Positions 42,262-50,314 of a stretch of 64,000 nucleotides of DNA are shown one piece after another. The DNA lies in NCBI RefSeq assembly GCF_003182155.1, contig NZ_QGTG01000002.1, positions 248,001-312,000 of the forward strand. The letters are read 5' to 3'. Position 1 is the first letter of the stretch, and every line of letters begins with the position of its first letter. A program made the position numbers and the translations under genes. The stretch is from Chitinophaga sp. S165. Lineage in GTDB: Bacteria > Bacteroidota > Bacteroidia > Chitinophagales > Chitinophagaceae. The notes beneath the pieces are model-generated. The model was not told the DNA's origin. It was given only the letters and a program-made list of their open reading frames with translations, and did no database searches.

Positions 42262-42912
42262 TCAACCGGGCATGCGGGAGATGTATTTGTCCATTTCTTT
42301 TATCTGGCTTACTATCTGCGCGGTAGTTGGCTTTTGAGCCTTTGCCCTGCGGAAGTATTCTTTGGCTGTTTTAAAGTCCCTGCGGCTCATTGCAATAGAA
42401 GCGAGGGTGAGCAATGCAGCAGCGGTGTTTTCTTTATCAGGTAGCCCCATTCTTACCGCTTTCTTCAGGTTCTGGTCAGCTTCCTTCAGATCGTTCTTCT
42501 GGTAAGCAATAGTACCCAGCTGGAAGTATTGCATGCCTTCGTATTCCTTCATCGGGCTACCGGATGCGATACTCTGACGGATAGTAGCCTCGGCTTTGTC
42601 CAGGTCTTTATTGTACATCGCCATATTGCTCTGCATAAAGTAATACACAGAGCGGATCGGTTTGTAGAGCAATTTAGGGAATTTGATCTGGTTCATCATT
42701 CCCATGGCTTTATCAAGATCTCCAGCTTCCACCGCTTCCTGTACCAGTCTCATAGGACCGAACATCACATGCGTAACAAGACATATCACACCAATCAGCA
42801 ATGGAATAGTAGCTTCCCACCAGCCTATGGTCAACCCCAGTGCAACACCGCCTACCAGGAACAGAATGCCCAATGGCAGACGATATCGAATAAAAATGTT
42901 AAATGCTTTCAT
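42262..42912 (-). CDS. Membrane-anchored tetratricopeptide-repeat protein
   Basis: A 216-residue protein with two N-terminal transmembrane segments (about 12-30 and 34-52). A helical cytoplasmic or periplasmic part follows with two to three TPR-like units: YFMQSNMAMYNKDLDKAEAT, QYFQLGTIAYQKNDLKEADQ and LLTLASIAMSRRDFKTAKEY. It is probably an envelope scaffold; no partner can be named. It has its own -7 box (42991-42998) and terminator. It is divergent from the gntR-fsr operon. Confidence 0.8.
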   Translation of the reverse strand: MKAFNIFIRYRLPLGILFLVGGVALGLTIGWWEATIPLLIGVICLVTHVMFGPMRLVQEAVEAGDLDKAMGMMNQIKFPKLLYKPIRSVYYFMQSNMAMYNKDLDKAEATIRQSIASGSPMKEYEGMQYFQLGTIAYQKNDLKEADQNLKKAVRMGLPDKENTAAALLTLASIAMSRRDFKTAKEYFRRAKAQKPTTAQIVSQIKEMDKYISRMPG

Positions 42913-42990
42913 TTGTGAATCTTGTTTTTAAAATCTGGTGGAACCCTTTACAAAGTTGCACGTTTTATAGCTTACTTGTTGTAAGAGGCG

Positions 42991-42998
42991 CAAAGATA
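42991..42998 (-). promoter_or_regulatory. -7 box upstream of the TPR membrane protein gene
   Basis: The minus strand reads TATCTTTG, an exact TAnnTTTG match, 78 bp before the start codon at 42912. Confidence 0.45.
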
Positions 42999-43033
42999 AA
43001 TAAAAAAAGATGTGACGATACCGGGAGATTCTT

Positions 43034-43041
43034 TACCTTTG
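43034..43041 (+). promoter_or_regulatory. -7 box of the gntR-fsr operon
   Basis: TACCTTTG matches TAnnTTTG exactly, 28 bp before the start codon at 43070 and directly joined to the inverted repeat at 43042-43064. Confidence 0.6.
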
Positions 43042-43064
43042 AATCATCAGATGATATGATGATT
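43042..43064. promoter_or_regulatory. Candidate GntR operator
   Basis: Outer arms AATCATC (43042-43048) and GATGATT (43058-43064) are perfect. An overlapping palindrome TCATCAGATGA is at 43044-43054. The element covers the expected transcription start, 6 bp before the gntR start codon, so bound GntR would repress its own operon. Inferred. Confidence 0.6.
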
Positions 43065-43069
43065 AACTT

Positions 43070-43744
43070 ATGACGTCTATTAAGAGAAACAGCCTTGCAG
43101 ATGAAGTAGCCCAACGGTTACAGGAACAGATATCCCTCGGAACTTACAAGCCGGGTGAGAAATTGCCTACGGAACCAGCCCTGATGCAGGCATATGGTGT
43201 GGGCAGATCATCCATCAGGGAGGCGGTACGCATCCTGGCAAACAGTGGCGTGCTACGGGTACAACAGGGATTGGGCACATTCGTAGAGACCAATACCGGT
43301 ATAGAAGAACCTTTCCCCCAGCGGATAAAACGGGCGGCGATAGATGATATTGATGAGGTCAGGCTATTACTGGAAATGAAAATCGCACAGAAAGCAGCAC
43401 AAAACAGAACGGCGGAAGATATAGAGAAAATGGAAACCCATCTGAAAAGGCGAAAGGACGCTGCTATCGCTGACGATGTTGCAGCTGCCATAGAGGCCGA
43501 TATTAACTTTCACACAGCTATCGCAGAGGCATCGGGCAATAGCATCCTGACAGACCTCTACAGGGCGGTAGCCGGGCATCTGAAAAATCATTTTATAACA
43601 CAGCATGAAAATGCTGCAGCCTTTAGAGACAGCCAACAGCTGCATAAGAACCTTTTAAACAGCATCATTGCACAGGACACCCAGAAGGCCTGGCAATGGG
43701 CCCAACGTATTACCCTTCATAAAAACGAAGAGCCAGCAAAGTAA
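43070..43744 (+). CDS. GntR-family regulator (FadR/FCD subfamily)
   Basis: A 224-residue regulator. The N-terminal winged helix (about 8-72) shows LADEVAQRLQEQISLGTYKP, then EPALMQAYGVGRSSIREAVR and a Gly-rich wing. The C-terminal FCD ligand-binding domain (about 92-215) is all-helical, with IEADINFHTAIAEASGN containing a metal-type His. FCD regulators usually respond to small organic acids. The fsr-type exporter gene begins 6 bp after its stop, so it probably controls that gene and itself through the operator at 43042-43064. Confidence 0.93.
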   Translation: MTSIKRNSLADEVAQRLQEQISLGTYKPGEKLPTEPALMQAYGVGRSSIREAVRILANSGVLRVQQGLGTFVETNTGIEEPFPQRIKRAAIDDIDEVRLLLEMKIAQKAAQNRTAEDIEKMETHLKRRKDAAIADDVAAAIEADINFHTAIAEASGNSILTDLYRAVAGHLKNHFITQHENAAAFRDSQQLHKNLLNSIIAQDTQKAWQWAQRITLHKNEEPAK

Positions 43745-43750
43745 ACAGAC

Positions 43751-44983
43751 ATGGAAAAAACATTTCAGGAAACCGCTAAAGCGCAGGCACAGCAAGCCGC
43801 GCAGAATACAGTATTCTCTATTCTCATTGCGCTTAGCTTCTCTCACATGATGAATGACACTATACAGTCATTGATCCCCGCTATTTACCCGATCGTGAAA
43901 GATTCTCTCCGGCTTTCTTTCAGCCAGATAGGTCTGATCACGCTCACTTACCAGCTGACAGCCTCTCTACTGCAACCGCTGGTAGGACTTTATACTGATA
44001 AAAATCCAAAACCTTATTCCCTAGCCATTGGTATGGGCTTTACACTCCTGGGGCTGATCAGTCTATCCCAGGCACATCATTTTTATCTTGTTCTAATATC
44101 TGTAGGGTTGGTGGGCGTAGGCTCATCTATCTTCCATCCGGAGGCTTCCCGCCTGGCCTATATGGCATCCGGTGGAAGGCACGGTATGGCACAATCGCTC
44201 TTCCAGCTGGGAGGAAATGCGGGCAGCTCACTGGGTCCCCTGCTTGCAGCGATGATCATCGTACCGAAAGGGCAATCCAGCATCAGCTGGTTCTCATTGG
44301 CAGCCTTACTGGCTATCGTAGTAATGATCAATATCGGATCATGGTATAAGAACAACACCCATCGCATACGCAGTAAATCTAAAGGTACAGATGCCGCTAC
44401 GCATGTGCATTTATCAAAAGGGAAAGTTGTGTTTGCACTGAGCATCCTGCTGGTGCTGATCTTCTCCAAGTACTTCTACATGGCAAGCATGACCAGCTAT
44501 TATACTTTCTATCTTATTGACAAGTTCCATGTGTCTGTACAGAGCGCGCAGGTATATCTCTTCATCTTCCTGTTTGCTATTGCTGCAGGTACCTTCATCG
44601 GAGGACCTGTGGGCGACCGTATAGGAAGGAAGTATGTGATCTGGATATCCATCCTGGGCGTGGCGCCGTTCTCACTGCTGCTGCCGCATGCTAATCTCTT
44701 ATGGACATCTGTACTTAGTGTATTTATTGGCGTGATATTATCCTCTGCCTTTTCTGCTATTCTCGTATATGCACAGGAGCTTGTACCAGGCAAGGTAGGC
44801 ATGATTGCCGGCCTGTTCTTCGGACTGGCATTTGGTATGGGAGGCGTAGGCTCTGCTTTGCTGGGCGAACTGGCCGACCGGACAAGCATTGCATACGTAT
44901 TTGACGTATGTGCTTATCTGCCTTTAATAGGTCTGCTTACAGGTTTGCTTCCTGATGTGGAGCATGCAGGTAAATCAAAATAA
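43751..44983 (+). CDS. fsr: MFS exporter of the fosmidomycin-resistance (Fsr) type
   Basis: A 410-residue major facilitator with about 12 transmembrane helices, closely similar to E. coli Fsr by eye. Shared segments include FSHMMNDTIQSLIPAIYP, ITLTYQLTASLLQPLVG, SSIFHPEASRLAYMASGGRH, IFSKYFYMASMTSYYTFYL and GGPVGDRIGRKYVIW. The family exports fosmidomycin; a natural substrate is uncertain. It is cotranscribed with the gntR gene (6-bp gap). A 51-base hairpin follows the stop. Confidence 0.92.
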   Translation: MEKTFQETAKAQAQQAAQNTVFSILIALSFSHMMNDTIQSLIPAIYPIVKDSLRLSFSQIGLITLTYQLTASLLQPLVGLYTDKNPKPYSLAIGMGFTLLGLISLSQAHHFYLVLISVGLVGVGSSIFHPEASRLAYMASGGRHGMAQSLFQLGGNAGSSLGPLLAAMIIVPKGQSSISWFSLAALLAIVVMINIGSWYKNNTHRIRSKSKGTDAATHVHLSKGKVVFALSILLVLIFSKYFYMASMTSYYTFYLIDKFHVSVQSAQVYLFIFLFAIAAGTFIGGPVGDRIGRKYVIWISILGVAPFSLLLPHANLLWTSVLSVFIGVILSSAFSAILVYAQELVPGKVGMIAGLFFGLAFGMGGVGSALLGELADRTSIAYVFDVCAYLPLIGLLTGLLPDVEHAGKSK

Positions 44984-45355
44984 AAACCAGCTCACCGGTC
45001 CCTGGTGGCAAAAGAATCTTTTATCACCAGGGGCTGGTGAGTGCATTATTGGATAAAACGCTCTGGGTTTCATCAATTAAATAACCATTAAGACACAATC
45101 TTTAAGTATGTAAATGAAGTTTAAGCAATATGTTTATATGTGATTCGTGGAATACCGGGAAAATATTGTATCGCGTTATGCAGTCTGTCCATCAGGTCGT
45201 TAACCAAAATTAGATGGTGCTGCTGAAATAACATTGCAGTTCCAGACTGGACAATGTTTTTTACCCCTATCTTCTTCATATTTCCTCTAACCCCGACCCG
45301 ACATTTCTATTCAGGAAAAATTATTATATTTAGTCAGGGCTTAAACCACACACAT
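44984..45355. other. Intergenic region after fsr
   Basis: This 372-bp stretch holds the hairpin at 44991-45041. In the rest I see no exact -7 box, RNA gene or repeat. Confidence 0.4.
44991..45041 (+). terminator. Long hairpin after fsr
   Basis: 17-bp arms (44991-45007 with 45025-45041) pair fully, with two G-U pairs. The loop itself can pair through AAAAGA/TCTTTT. It starts 7 bp after the fsr stop. No T tract follows, so termination is likely but not classical. Confidence 0.6.
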
Positions 45356-45646
45356 ATGGAAACAACTTCTCAACGTGATGAAAGACTTTGGAGAATCGCC
45401 AAATCAAGGGCGCAATTCAAAACTTCTCTGATAATCTATCTTTTAACGAATGCATTTCTGTGGGCACTCTGGATAATTACCGGCGGCATCCGTAACGGCG
45501 GCGTTCCCTGGCCTATATGGCCTTCATTGGGATGGGGACTTGCAATTGCATACCAGTATTTTAACGCCTGGCATCGCGATCCGTTCGGCGATACAGTAAG
45601 AGAATATGAAAAACTTCAGGAAGAAAAGCAGCGCAGGGGCATATAA
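45356..45646 (+). CDS. Small 2TM-domain membrane protein
   Basis: A 96-residue protein from the ATG at 45356; the frame extends upstream to 45254 but those residues look like translated noncoding sequence. Two transmembrane helices (about 24-44 and 56-74) are separated by a short loop, matching the 2TM domain family common in Bacteroidota. A polar Arg/Glu-rich tail follows (YEKLQEEKQRR). Function unknown. The acyl-CoA ligase gene starts 50 bp later on the same strand. Confidence 0.75.
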   Translation: METTSQRDERLWRIAKSRAQFKTSLIIYLLTNAFLWALWIITGGIRNGGVPWPIWPSLGWGLAIAYQYFNAWHRDPFGDTVREYEKLQEEKQRRGI

Positions 45647-45696
45647 AAAATCCTATACCTTTATCAAAAGCGTACCACCAAAGCCAGATCTACATT

Positions 45697-47478
45697 ATGG
45701 AGCAGCCACGAAGATTATTTGATGTCATCGAGCACCAGCTAAAGAATTTCCCAAAGTCAGACATGCTGGTAGGAAAAGAAAACAATGTCTGGAAAAAATA
45801 TAGCACACAGGAAGTAGCCGATCTTACTCTGCGTTTCAGCGCAGGGCTGCTGCAACTAGGCATAGGCACGGGAGACGCCACTCCTGAAGGTTCTGACAAG
45901 ATTGCCATTGTGTCTCCCAACCGCCCTGAATGGGTGCTGACAGACCTTGCCTGTCAACAGGCCGGTGTTGTGCTTGCCCCGTTGTATCCAACACTTAGCG
46001 AGCATGAGCTGGAGTTTATCCTGAATGACTCAGGCGCGTCAATCCTGTTCATAAGTGGCCAGGATATGCTTGATAAGATCCAGCCTATACGTCATAAACT
46101 TCCTCACCTGAAAGAGGTCTTTTCTTTCACCAGGATAGCAGGTGTTCGCCACTGGCAGGAAATACCCGACATGGCTAAACAGGAAGACATCGAAAAGATA
46201 AAAGTGATCAGAGATAAGATCGATCCTGAACAACTAGCCACTGTCATCTATACATCCGGTACCACAGGCACGCCCAAAGGTGTTATGCTGAACCACAGGA
46301 ATATTATGAGCAATGTGACTGCGTGCACACCTTATCTTCCTGTTAGCCAGGAAGCCAGGGCGCTTAGCTTCCTGCCACTCAATCACGTTTTTGAACGCAT
46401 GGTTACTTATGTGTACCTGACTGCCGGCGTACCTATCTATTATGCTGAAAGTATGGACACCATCGCCGATAACCTGCGTGAGGTGAAACCAAGCATCTTT
46501 ACTACCGTTCCGCGATTGCTCGAAAAGGTATATGAGAAGATCATGTCGAAGGGACTGGAATTAAAGGGCATCAAACGTGCGCTTTTCTTCTGGTCGGTGG
46601 AACTGGGTAAAAAATATGAGATCAATAAATCAATGGGCTGGTGGTATAACTTCCAGTTATCCATCGCCAATAAACTGGTATTCAAAAAATGGCGCGAAGC
46701 ACTGGGAGGAAATATTGACGCTGTTGTTGTCGGCTCCGCCGCCTGCCAGATAAGACTATTGAAGATCTTCACCGCTGCCAAAATTCCCATCCTGGAAGGC
46801 TACGGTCTCACAGAAACATCTCCGGTGATCAGTGTCAACCGCGTAGATGAAGCCGACCGTATGTTTGGAACTGTAGGTCCGCTCATCAGTAATGTGGAAG
46901 TCCGTATTGCGGAAGATGGCGAAATTCTCTGTAAAGGTCCAAACATTACCCTGGGATATTATAAACGTCCGGACCTGACAGCCGATGCCATTACAGACGG
47001 CTGGTTCCATACAGGCGATATAGGGGTGCTTGTCAACAATAAGTTCCTTAAGATCACCGACCGTAAGAAAGAACTATTCAAGACCTCCGGTGGTAAATTC
47101 GTTGCTCCGCAGCCTATAGAAAATAAGTTCAAGGAGTCACCCTTCATTGAGCAGATCATGGTTGTAGGTGAAGGCCGTAAATTCACAGGCGCACTTATAG
47201 TTCCATCCTTTCCTCAATTGGAGAGCTGGGCAGCTAAAAAAGGACTCGCCTCCTCTTCTCATGAAGACCTTCTGCAAAACAATGATATCCAGCAGCTTTA
47301 CAGACAGGTAGTGGAGAAATATAACCAGTACTTCAGCCATATTGAGCAGATCAAGAAGTTTGAACTACTGCCTAAAGAATGGACTATCGCCAATGGAGAG
47401 CTCTCCCCTACCCTTAAGGTAAAGCGGAAAGTGATCACACAGAAGTACGATCAACAGATAGAAAAAATTTATAATTAA
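45697..47478 (+). CDS. Long-chain fatty acid-CoA ligase (AMP-binding)
   Basis: A 593-residue adenylate-forming enzyme that activates fatty acids with ATP and CoA. The P-loop-like motif YTSGTTGTPKG is at 185-195. GYGLTETSPVISVN follows the large domain. The hinge and C-terminal core are WFHTGDIG and ITDRKKELFKTSGGKFVAPQ, with a catalytic Lys near the C-terminus in the Leu/Lys-rich SPTLKVKRKVI. Length and motifs fit the FadD15/ACSBG-like group of bacterial long-chain ligases. No signal peptide is present; it probably associates peripherally with the membrane. Confidence 0.92.
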   Translation: MEQPRRLFDVIEHQLKNFPKSDMLVGKENNVWKKYSTQEVADLTLRFSAGLLQLGIGTGDATPEGSDKIAIVSPNRPEWVLTDLACQQAGVVLAPLYPTLSEHELEFILNDSGASILFISGQDMLDKIQPIRHKLPHLKEVFSFTRIAGVRHWQEIPDMAKQEDIEKIKVIRDKIDPEQLATVIYTSGTTGTPKGVMLNHRNIMSNVTACTPYLPVSQEARALSFLPLNHVFERMVTYVYLTAGVPIYYAESMDTIADNLREVKPSIFTTVPRLLEKVYEKIMSKGLELKGIKRALFFWSVELGKKYEINKSMGWWYNFQLSIANKLVFKKWREALGGNIDAVVVGSAACQIRLLKIFTAAKIPILEGYGLTETSPVISVNRVDEADRMFGTVGPLISNVEVRIAEDGEILCKGPNITLGYYKRPDLTADAITDGWFHTGDIGVLVNNKFLKITDRKKELFKTSGGKFVAPQPIENKFKESPFIEQIMVVGEGRKFTGALIVPSFPQLESWAAKKGLASSSHEDLLQNNDIQQLYRQVVEKYNQYFSHIEQIKKFELLPKEWTIANGELSPTLKVKRKVITQKYDQQIEKIYN

Positions 47479-47511
47479 CGGTATAAGAGTGCCAATTTTT
47501 AAGCTGAATGC

Positions 47512-47540
47512 TTGAAATATGTAAAAAACGTTTACTTTTG
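47512..47540 (+). promoter_or_regulatory. Promoter of tRNA-Arg(CCT)
   Basis: A TTG at 47512-47514 (-33) and TACTTTTG at 47533-47540 (-7, exact consensus) are separated by 18 bp. The tRNA begins 28 bp downstream. Confidence 0.65.
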
Positions 47541-47567
47541 CACTCCACTTTAGGGTTTATACCCTAT

Positions 47568-47639
47568 GGCCCGGTAGTTCAATGGATAGAATAGAAGTTT
47601 CCTAAACTTTAGATACAAGTTCGATTCTTGTCCGGGCTA
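47568..47639 (+). tRNA. tRNA-Arg (anticodon CCT)
   Basis: A 72-base cloverleaf. Acceptor GGCCCGG pairs with CCGGGCT (first pair G-U). The D stem is GTTC/GAAT. The anticodon arm GAAGT-TTCCTAA-ACTTT gives anticodon CCT, reading AGG. The T arm is ACAAG-TTCGATT-CTTGT. The CCA end is not encoded. Its D loop AATGGATA is identical to that of the CCG tRNA at 41390-41461. Confidence 0.93.
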
Positions 47640-47650
47640 CGAAAAGGAAA

Positions 47651-47677
47651 AGTCAGCATAAACGCTGGCTTTTTTTA
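47651..47677 (+). terminator. Terminator after tRNA-Arg(CCT)
   Basis: Stem AGTCAGC/GCTGGCT (one G-U pair) followed by seven T residues, 11 bp past the tRNA end. Confidence 0.85.
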
Positions 47678-47752
47678 TTCCTTTTTTTCCTGCCTTTAGT
47701 TGCTTACCACATTAAATTTTGACAACAAAGGGAGCAAGTCAACCTATATTAT

Positions 47753-48511
47753 ATGAACTTCAATGCTGGTATAATAACTTTTGGACCATTAATTTGGGAG
47801 CATACCCATTTGATAGTCAAATGGAGGCTTATGAGCCTTATGGGCTACTACGAAACGAATTCTCCTTTGCAGCTTGCCAGTGAGGGAATTCAGGTTCAAA
47901 AGGCCATATCCCTTCCGATCCGTTATGGATGCCTGTCTTCAAAACACGGCGATACTTGCGGTATTATTCTTTCTAATCATAGTACGACACTACCCGGACA
48001 AGCCTATATCGCACCCATTCGGTACACAATTAAAAACGCGAAGATCTTAGAAAATCATGCTTTCGCTTTAAGTGCTGTAGGCCTTTCATACGAAAGAGAG
48101 TTTTCACTTAATCGAAGTTGGGGAACAGTAGGCTTGTTAATTAATCCGAACATAGACACTAAAGACAAACGAAGTGCAGACGTCATCCGAAACAGATGGG
48201 CTAAGATCTACGAGTCTTACCAAACCTTCGACTACACACAATATAGAATTGAAAAAGATGAAGTTCCCGTTATTGATGAAAACGGGTTTATTCAAATACC
48301 CTGGACAGACGAAATGAATGAGTTTGACTTTATCCTTGTACCGGCGTTTATGCCAAATCCTCAACGAATACTAAGCGCCCGGGAAATTGCGGAACAAATG
48401 GCAGCAAAGGATTATCGGCTGTATTTCGACAAGAACAGAGAACACAATGTTCAGACCTTTCAGGATGAAAATATCCTGGACATTCTCAACGGGACAGAGA
48501 CAAAGATGTAA
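47753..48511 (+). CDS. Protein of unknown function in an A+T-rich block
   Basis: A 252-residue protein without a clear signal peptide or membrane span. I do not recognise the family. It contains GYYETNSPLQLASEGIQVQK, a Cys-Gly segment SSKHGDTCGIILSNHSTTLP, and a polar C-terminus with an NPQRILSAREIAEQM helix. It starts 113 bp after the tRNA-Arg(CCT) gene, in a stretch clearly poorer in G+C than the ligase gene upstream. It is convergent with the TIGR04255 cassette. The composition and position beside a tRNA hint at acquired DNA, but no integrase is present. Confidence 0.6.
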   Translation: MNFNAGIITFGPLIWEHTHLIVKWRLMSLMGYYETNSPLQLASEGIQVQKAISLPIRYGCLSSKHGDTCGIILSNHSTTLPGQAYIAPIRYTIKNAKILENHAFALSAVGLSYEREFSLNRSWGTVGLLINPNIDTKDKRSADVIRNRWAKIYESYQTFDYTQYRIEKDEVPVIDENGFIQIPWTDEMNEFDFILVPAFMPNPQRILSAREIAEQMAAKDYRLYFDKNREHNVQTFQDENILDILNGTETKM

Positions 48512-48547
48512 CTACAAACTTAAGTTATTCCTTCAACAGCCTTATTA

Positions 48548-48901
48548 CTAAGTCTTATTTTGATTGAAAATTTGCAATGCCTCCTCTAATTTCATCCAAA
48601 ACCTATTAGAGTACTGAGAATCAATCCTCTTAATTCCATCGTAATCAACTTGCTCTCGACATTCTTTGAGGTCTTGTAGAAGCTTGGATAAGTCTTCTTC
48701 TTCATCAAACTCCTCTGCTAAAAGCAGTTTGTCGATTAATTCTTTGTGAGGTCTAAATTTGGTAGTTAACCCTTTATAAATTCTTAGCTTATTATACAAG
48801 CCATAATAAGCCCTGCTGATACCAGCACGAACCTCTTCTTCATTATTTGTAGTGCAAAGCTTTTTACCTAATTTGATATACAAATCCCAATCAAAAGACA
48901 T
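48548..48901 (-). CDS. Small helical protein, possibly HEPN-like, third gene of the TIGR04255 cassette
   Basis: A 117-residue, probably all-helical protein. EVRAGISRAYYGLYNKLR (about 22-39) and a following FRPHKELIDKLLL resemble the first two helices of HEPN proteins, where an SRAYYA-type helix is typical. The catalytic R-x4-6-H of HEPN RNases is not seen in the C-terminal half, so if it is HEPN it is probably not an RNase. It begins 2 bp after the preceding gene's stop. The assignment is by pattern only; another helical bundle is possible. Confidence 0.5.
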   Translation of the reverse strand: MSFDWDLYIKLGKKLCTTNNEEEVRAGISRAYYGLYNKLRIYKGLTTKFRPHKELIDKLLLAEEFDEEEDLSKLLQDLKECREQVDYDGIKRIDSQYSNRFWMKLEEALQIFNQNKT

Positions 48902-48903
48902 TT

Positions 48904-49401
48904 TTATATTATGCTGGTTTCTTTAATATTTATTATCCCTTTATGCTTTTTGTAAATCGCCCTAAAATATCGCTTGAATAGTTGCCTTTCTTTATTGAAT
49001 GCCACATCTACTGGCAGTTTATTACCTATTAAAATATTAAGAACACAATATTCCTCTTCAGTATCCGTATACAGAGAAAGAATTAGCTGTGAATCGGGAA
49101 AATAACTAGGTACTACTGATGGTAATGCTCTTAAGTCATCTATTAAAATAGGATTAGCGCTAAGAAATTCAGAAATTGCCCGAAGTTGTTTTCCTTCGAA
49201 AGAATAACCAAATTCACTTAACATATCACCAATACTCAGGTCTGCAGAAATTATCGAATTATCTTCTATTAAGCTAATTCCCGACCTAAGATTTTCAGTA
49301 TAAGACTCAGTGATCAATATTTCCTGATCTAACTGGCCTAAAAAATTATAATCTTTAAACCTAGTTTCTCCTTTGTATAATTGATTAATCAGCATACTCA
49401 A
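48904..49401 (-). CDS. Unknown protein, middle gene of the TIGR04255 cassette
   Basis: A 165-residue soluble protein that I do not recognise. It is acidic in its first two thirds and basic near the C-terminus (NKERQLFKRYFRAIYKKHKG), which could contact nucleic acid or a partner. Its start overlaps the end of the TIGR04255 gene by 17 bp and its stop is 2 bp before the HEPN-like gene, so the three are translationally coupled. Composition is A+T-rich like its neighbours. Confidence 0.6.
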   Translation of the reverse strand: MSMLINQLYKGETRFKDYNFLGQLDQEILITESYTENLRSGISLIEDNSIISADLSIGDMLSEFGYSFEGKQLRAISEFLSANPILIDDLRALPSVVPSYFPDSQLILSLYTDTEEEYCVLNILIGNKLPVDVAFNKERQLFKRYFRAIYKKHKGIINIKETSII

Positions 49402-50137
49402 ATTTTTGTTTGCACTTTTCAGTCAGGCAATACTCAAACGCCAGATTTAAACTTTTATGTGCATTAGAAAGCCAATAGTCAATTTGATTAAATTCCATTT
49501 TTCCCTGAGAAAATCTATAGCCCAGCTCAAGAAAAAAAACAAATTTATTTGAATTCTTTCCTGGATCGCTCCTAAAAGCAACCGTCAATAAATTGTTTTT
49601 ATCTTCAGACCATAATTCAGTCCTCAGATTTAAAGAATTAATTTTTGATTGGATCTCACTCGGCACCATAATCCTGATTTTAAAATATTCATCAAGATCT
49701 AAGCTATCAACTTTATCAAAGGATATTCTATTGATATATCTGATTGAAGGCTGCAATATGTGTCCTTTAGTCAGGTCTGAAAATAATCTCAAAATGTTTA
49801 ATACAACGTCTGAATAATTTTCCCAATTTGAATATTCCTTCAGATGATTAATCGCAAGAAAGTCATTGCCTACTTGAACGATTAAATTGTTTTCAACATT
49901 CTTAAATTGGTATATTTCAATTTCATCCTTAGGAAAATCCGCGAAGGATTTATCCTTTGATTCCTCAATTTTAAGCCCATACTTTGTTTTAATACCTCTA
50001 ATGGGAAATTTCTCTTTAATTCGCTCGTAAAAAGTTGGTACAAAATTCAAAAAAGAAACTCCCTCTTCGGTTGCAAAACGAAACTCACTAATGGCTTCAA
50101 CTAAAGGAGGAAACTTATATTTTTTACTTACATGCAT
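49385..50137 (-). CDS. TIGR04255 family protein
   Basis: A 250-residue protein resembling the sporadically distributed family TIGR04255. It has an N-terminal YKFPPLVEAISEFRF (about 7-21), a central ILQPSIRYINRISFDKV and a C-terminal LELGYRFSQG followed by ALNLAFEYCLTE-like helices. The family has no known function and appears patchily across bacteria. A -7 box lies 55 bp upstream. It is the first gene of the cassette. Two hand-counted lines (49561-49680) are 35% G+C, well below the flanking genes. Confidence 0.75.
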   Translation of the reverse strand: MHVSKKYKFPPLVEAISEFRFATEEGVSFLNFVPTFYERIKEKFPIRGIKTKYGLKIEESKDKSFADFPKDEIEIYQFKNVENNLIVQVGNDFLAINHLKEYSNWENYSDVVLNILRLFSDLTKGHILQPSIRYINRISFDKVDSLDLDEYFKIRIMVPSEIQSKINSLNLRTELWSEDKNNLLTVAFRSDPGKNSNKFVFFLELGYRFSQGKMEFNQIDYWLSNAHKSLNLAFEYCLTEKCKQKFEYAD

Positions 50138-50191
50138 CTTTTAGCGTTAGTATCAGTTTCGGATAGCAAAATATAACTTGATATTTATCAG

Positions 50192-50199
50192 CAAACCTA
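50192..50199 (-). promoter_or_regulatory. -7 box upstream of the TIGR04255 cassette
   Basis: The minus strand reads TAGGTTTG, an exact TAnnTTTG match, 54 bp before the start codon at 50137. Confidence 0.5.
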
Positions 50200-50314
50200 G
50201 TACCATCGTCCACTACGTATTATTCAAAAATAATCCATAGAATTAACATAACCACGTTAAAAACAAACAAAGTCAATTTACATATATAATTTTCAAAATA
50301 CTAAGCTTTTCAGG

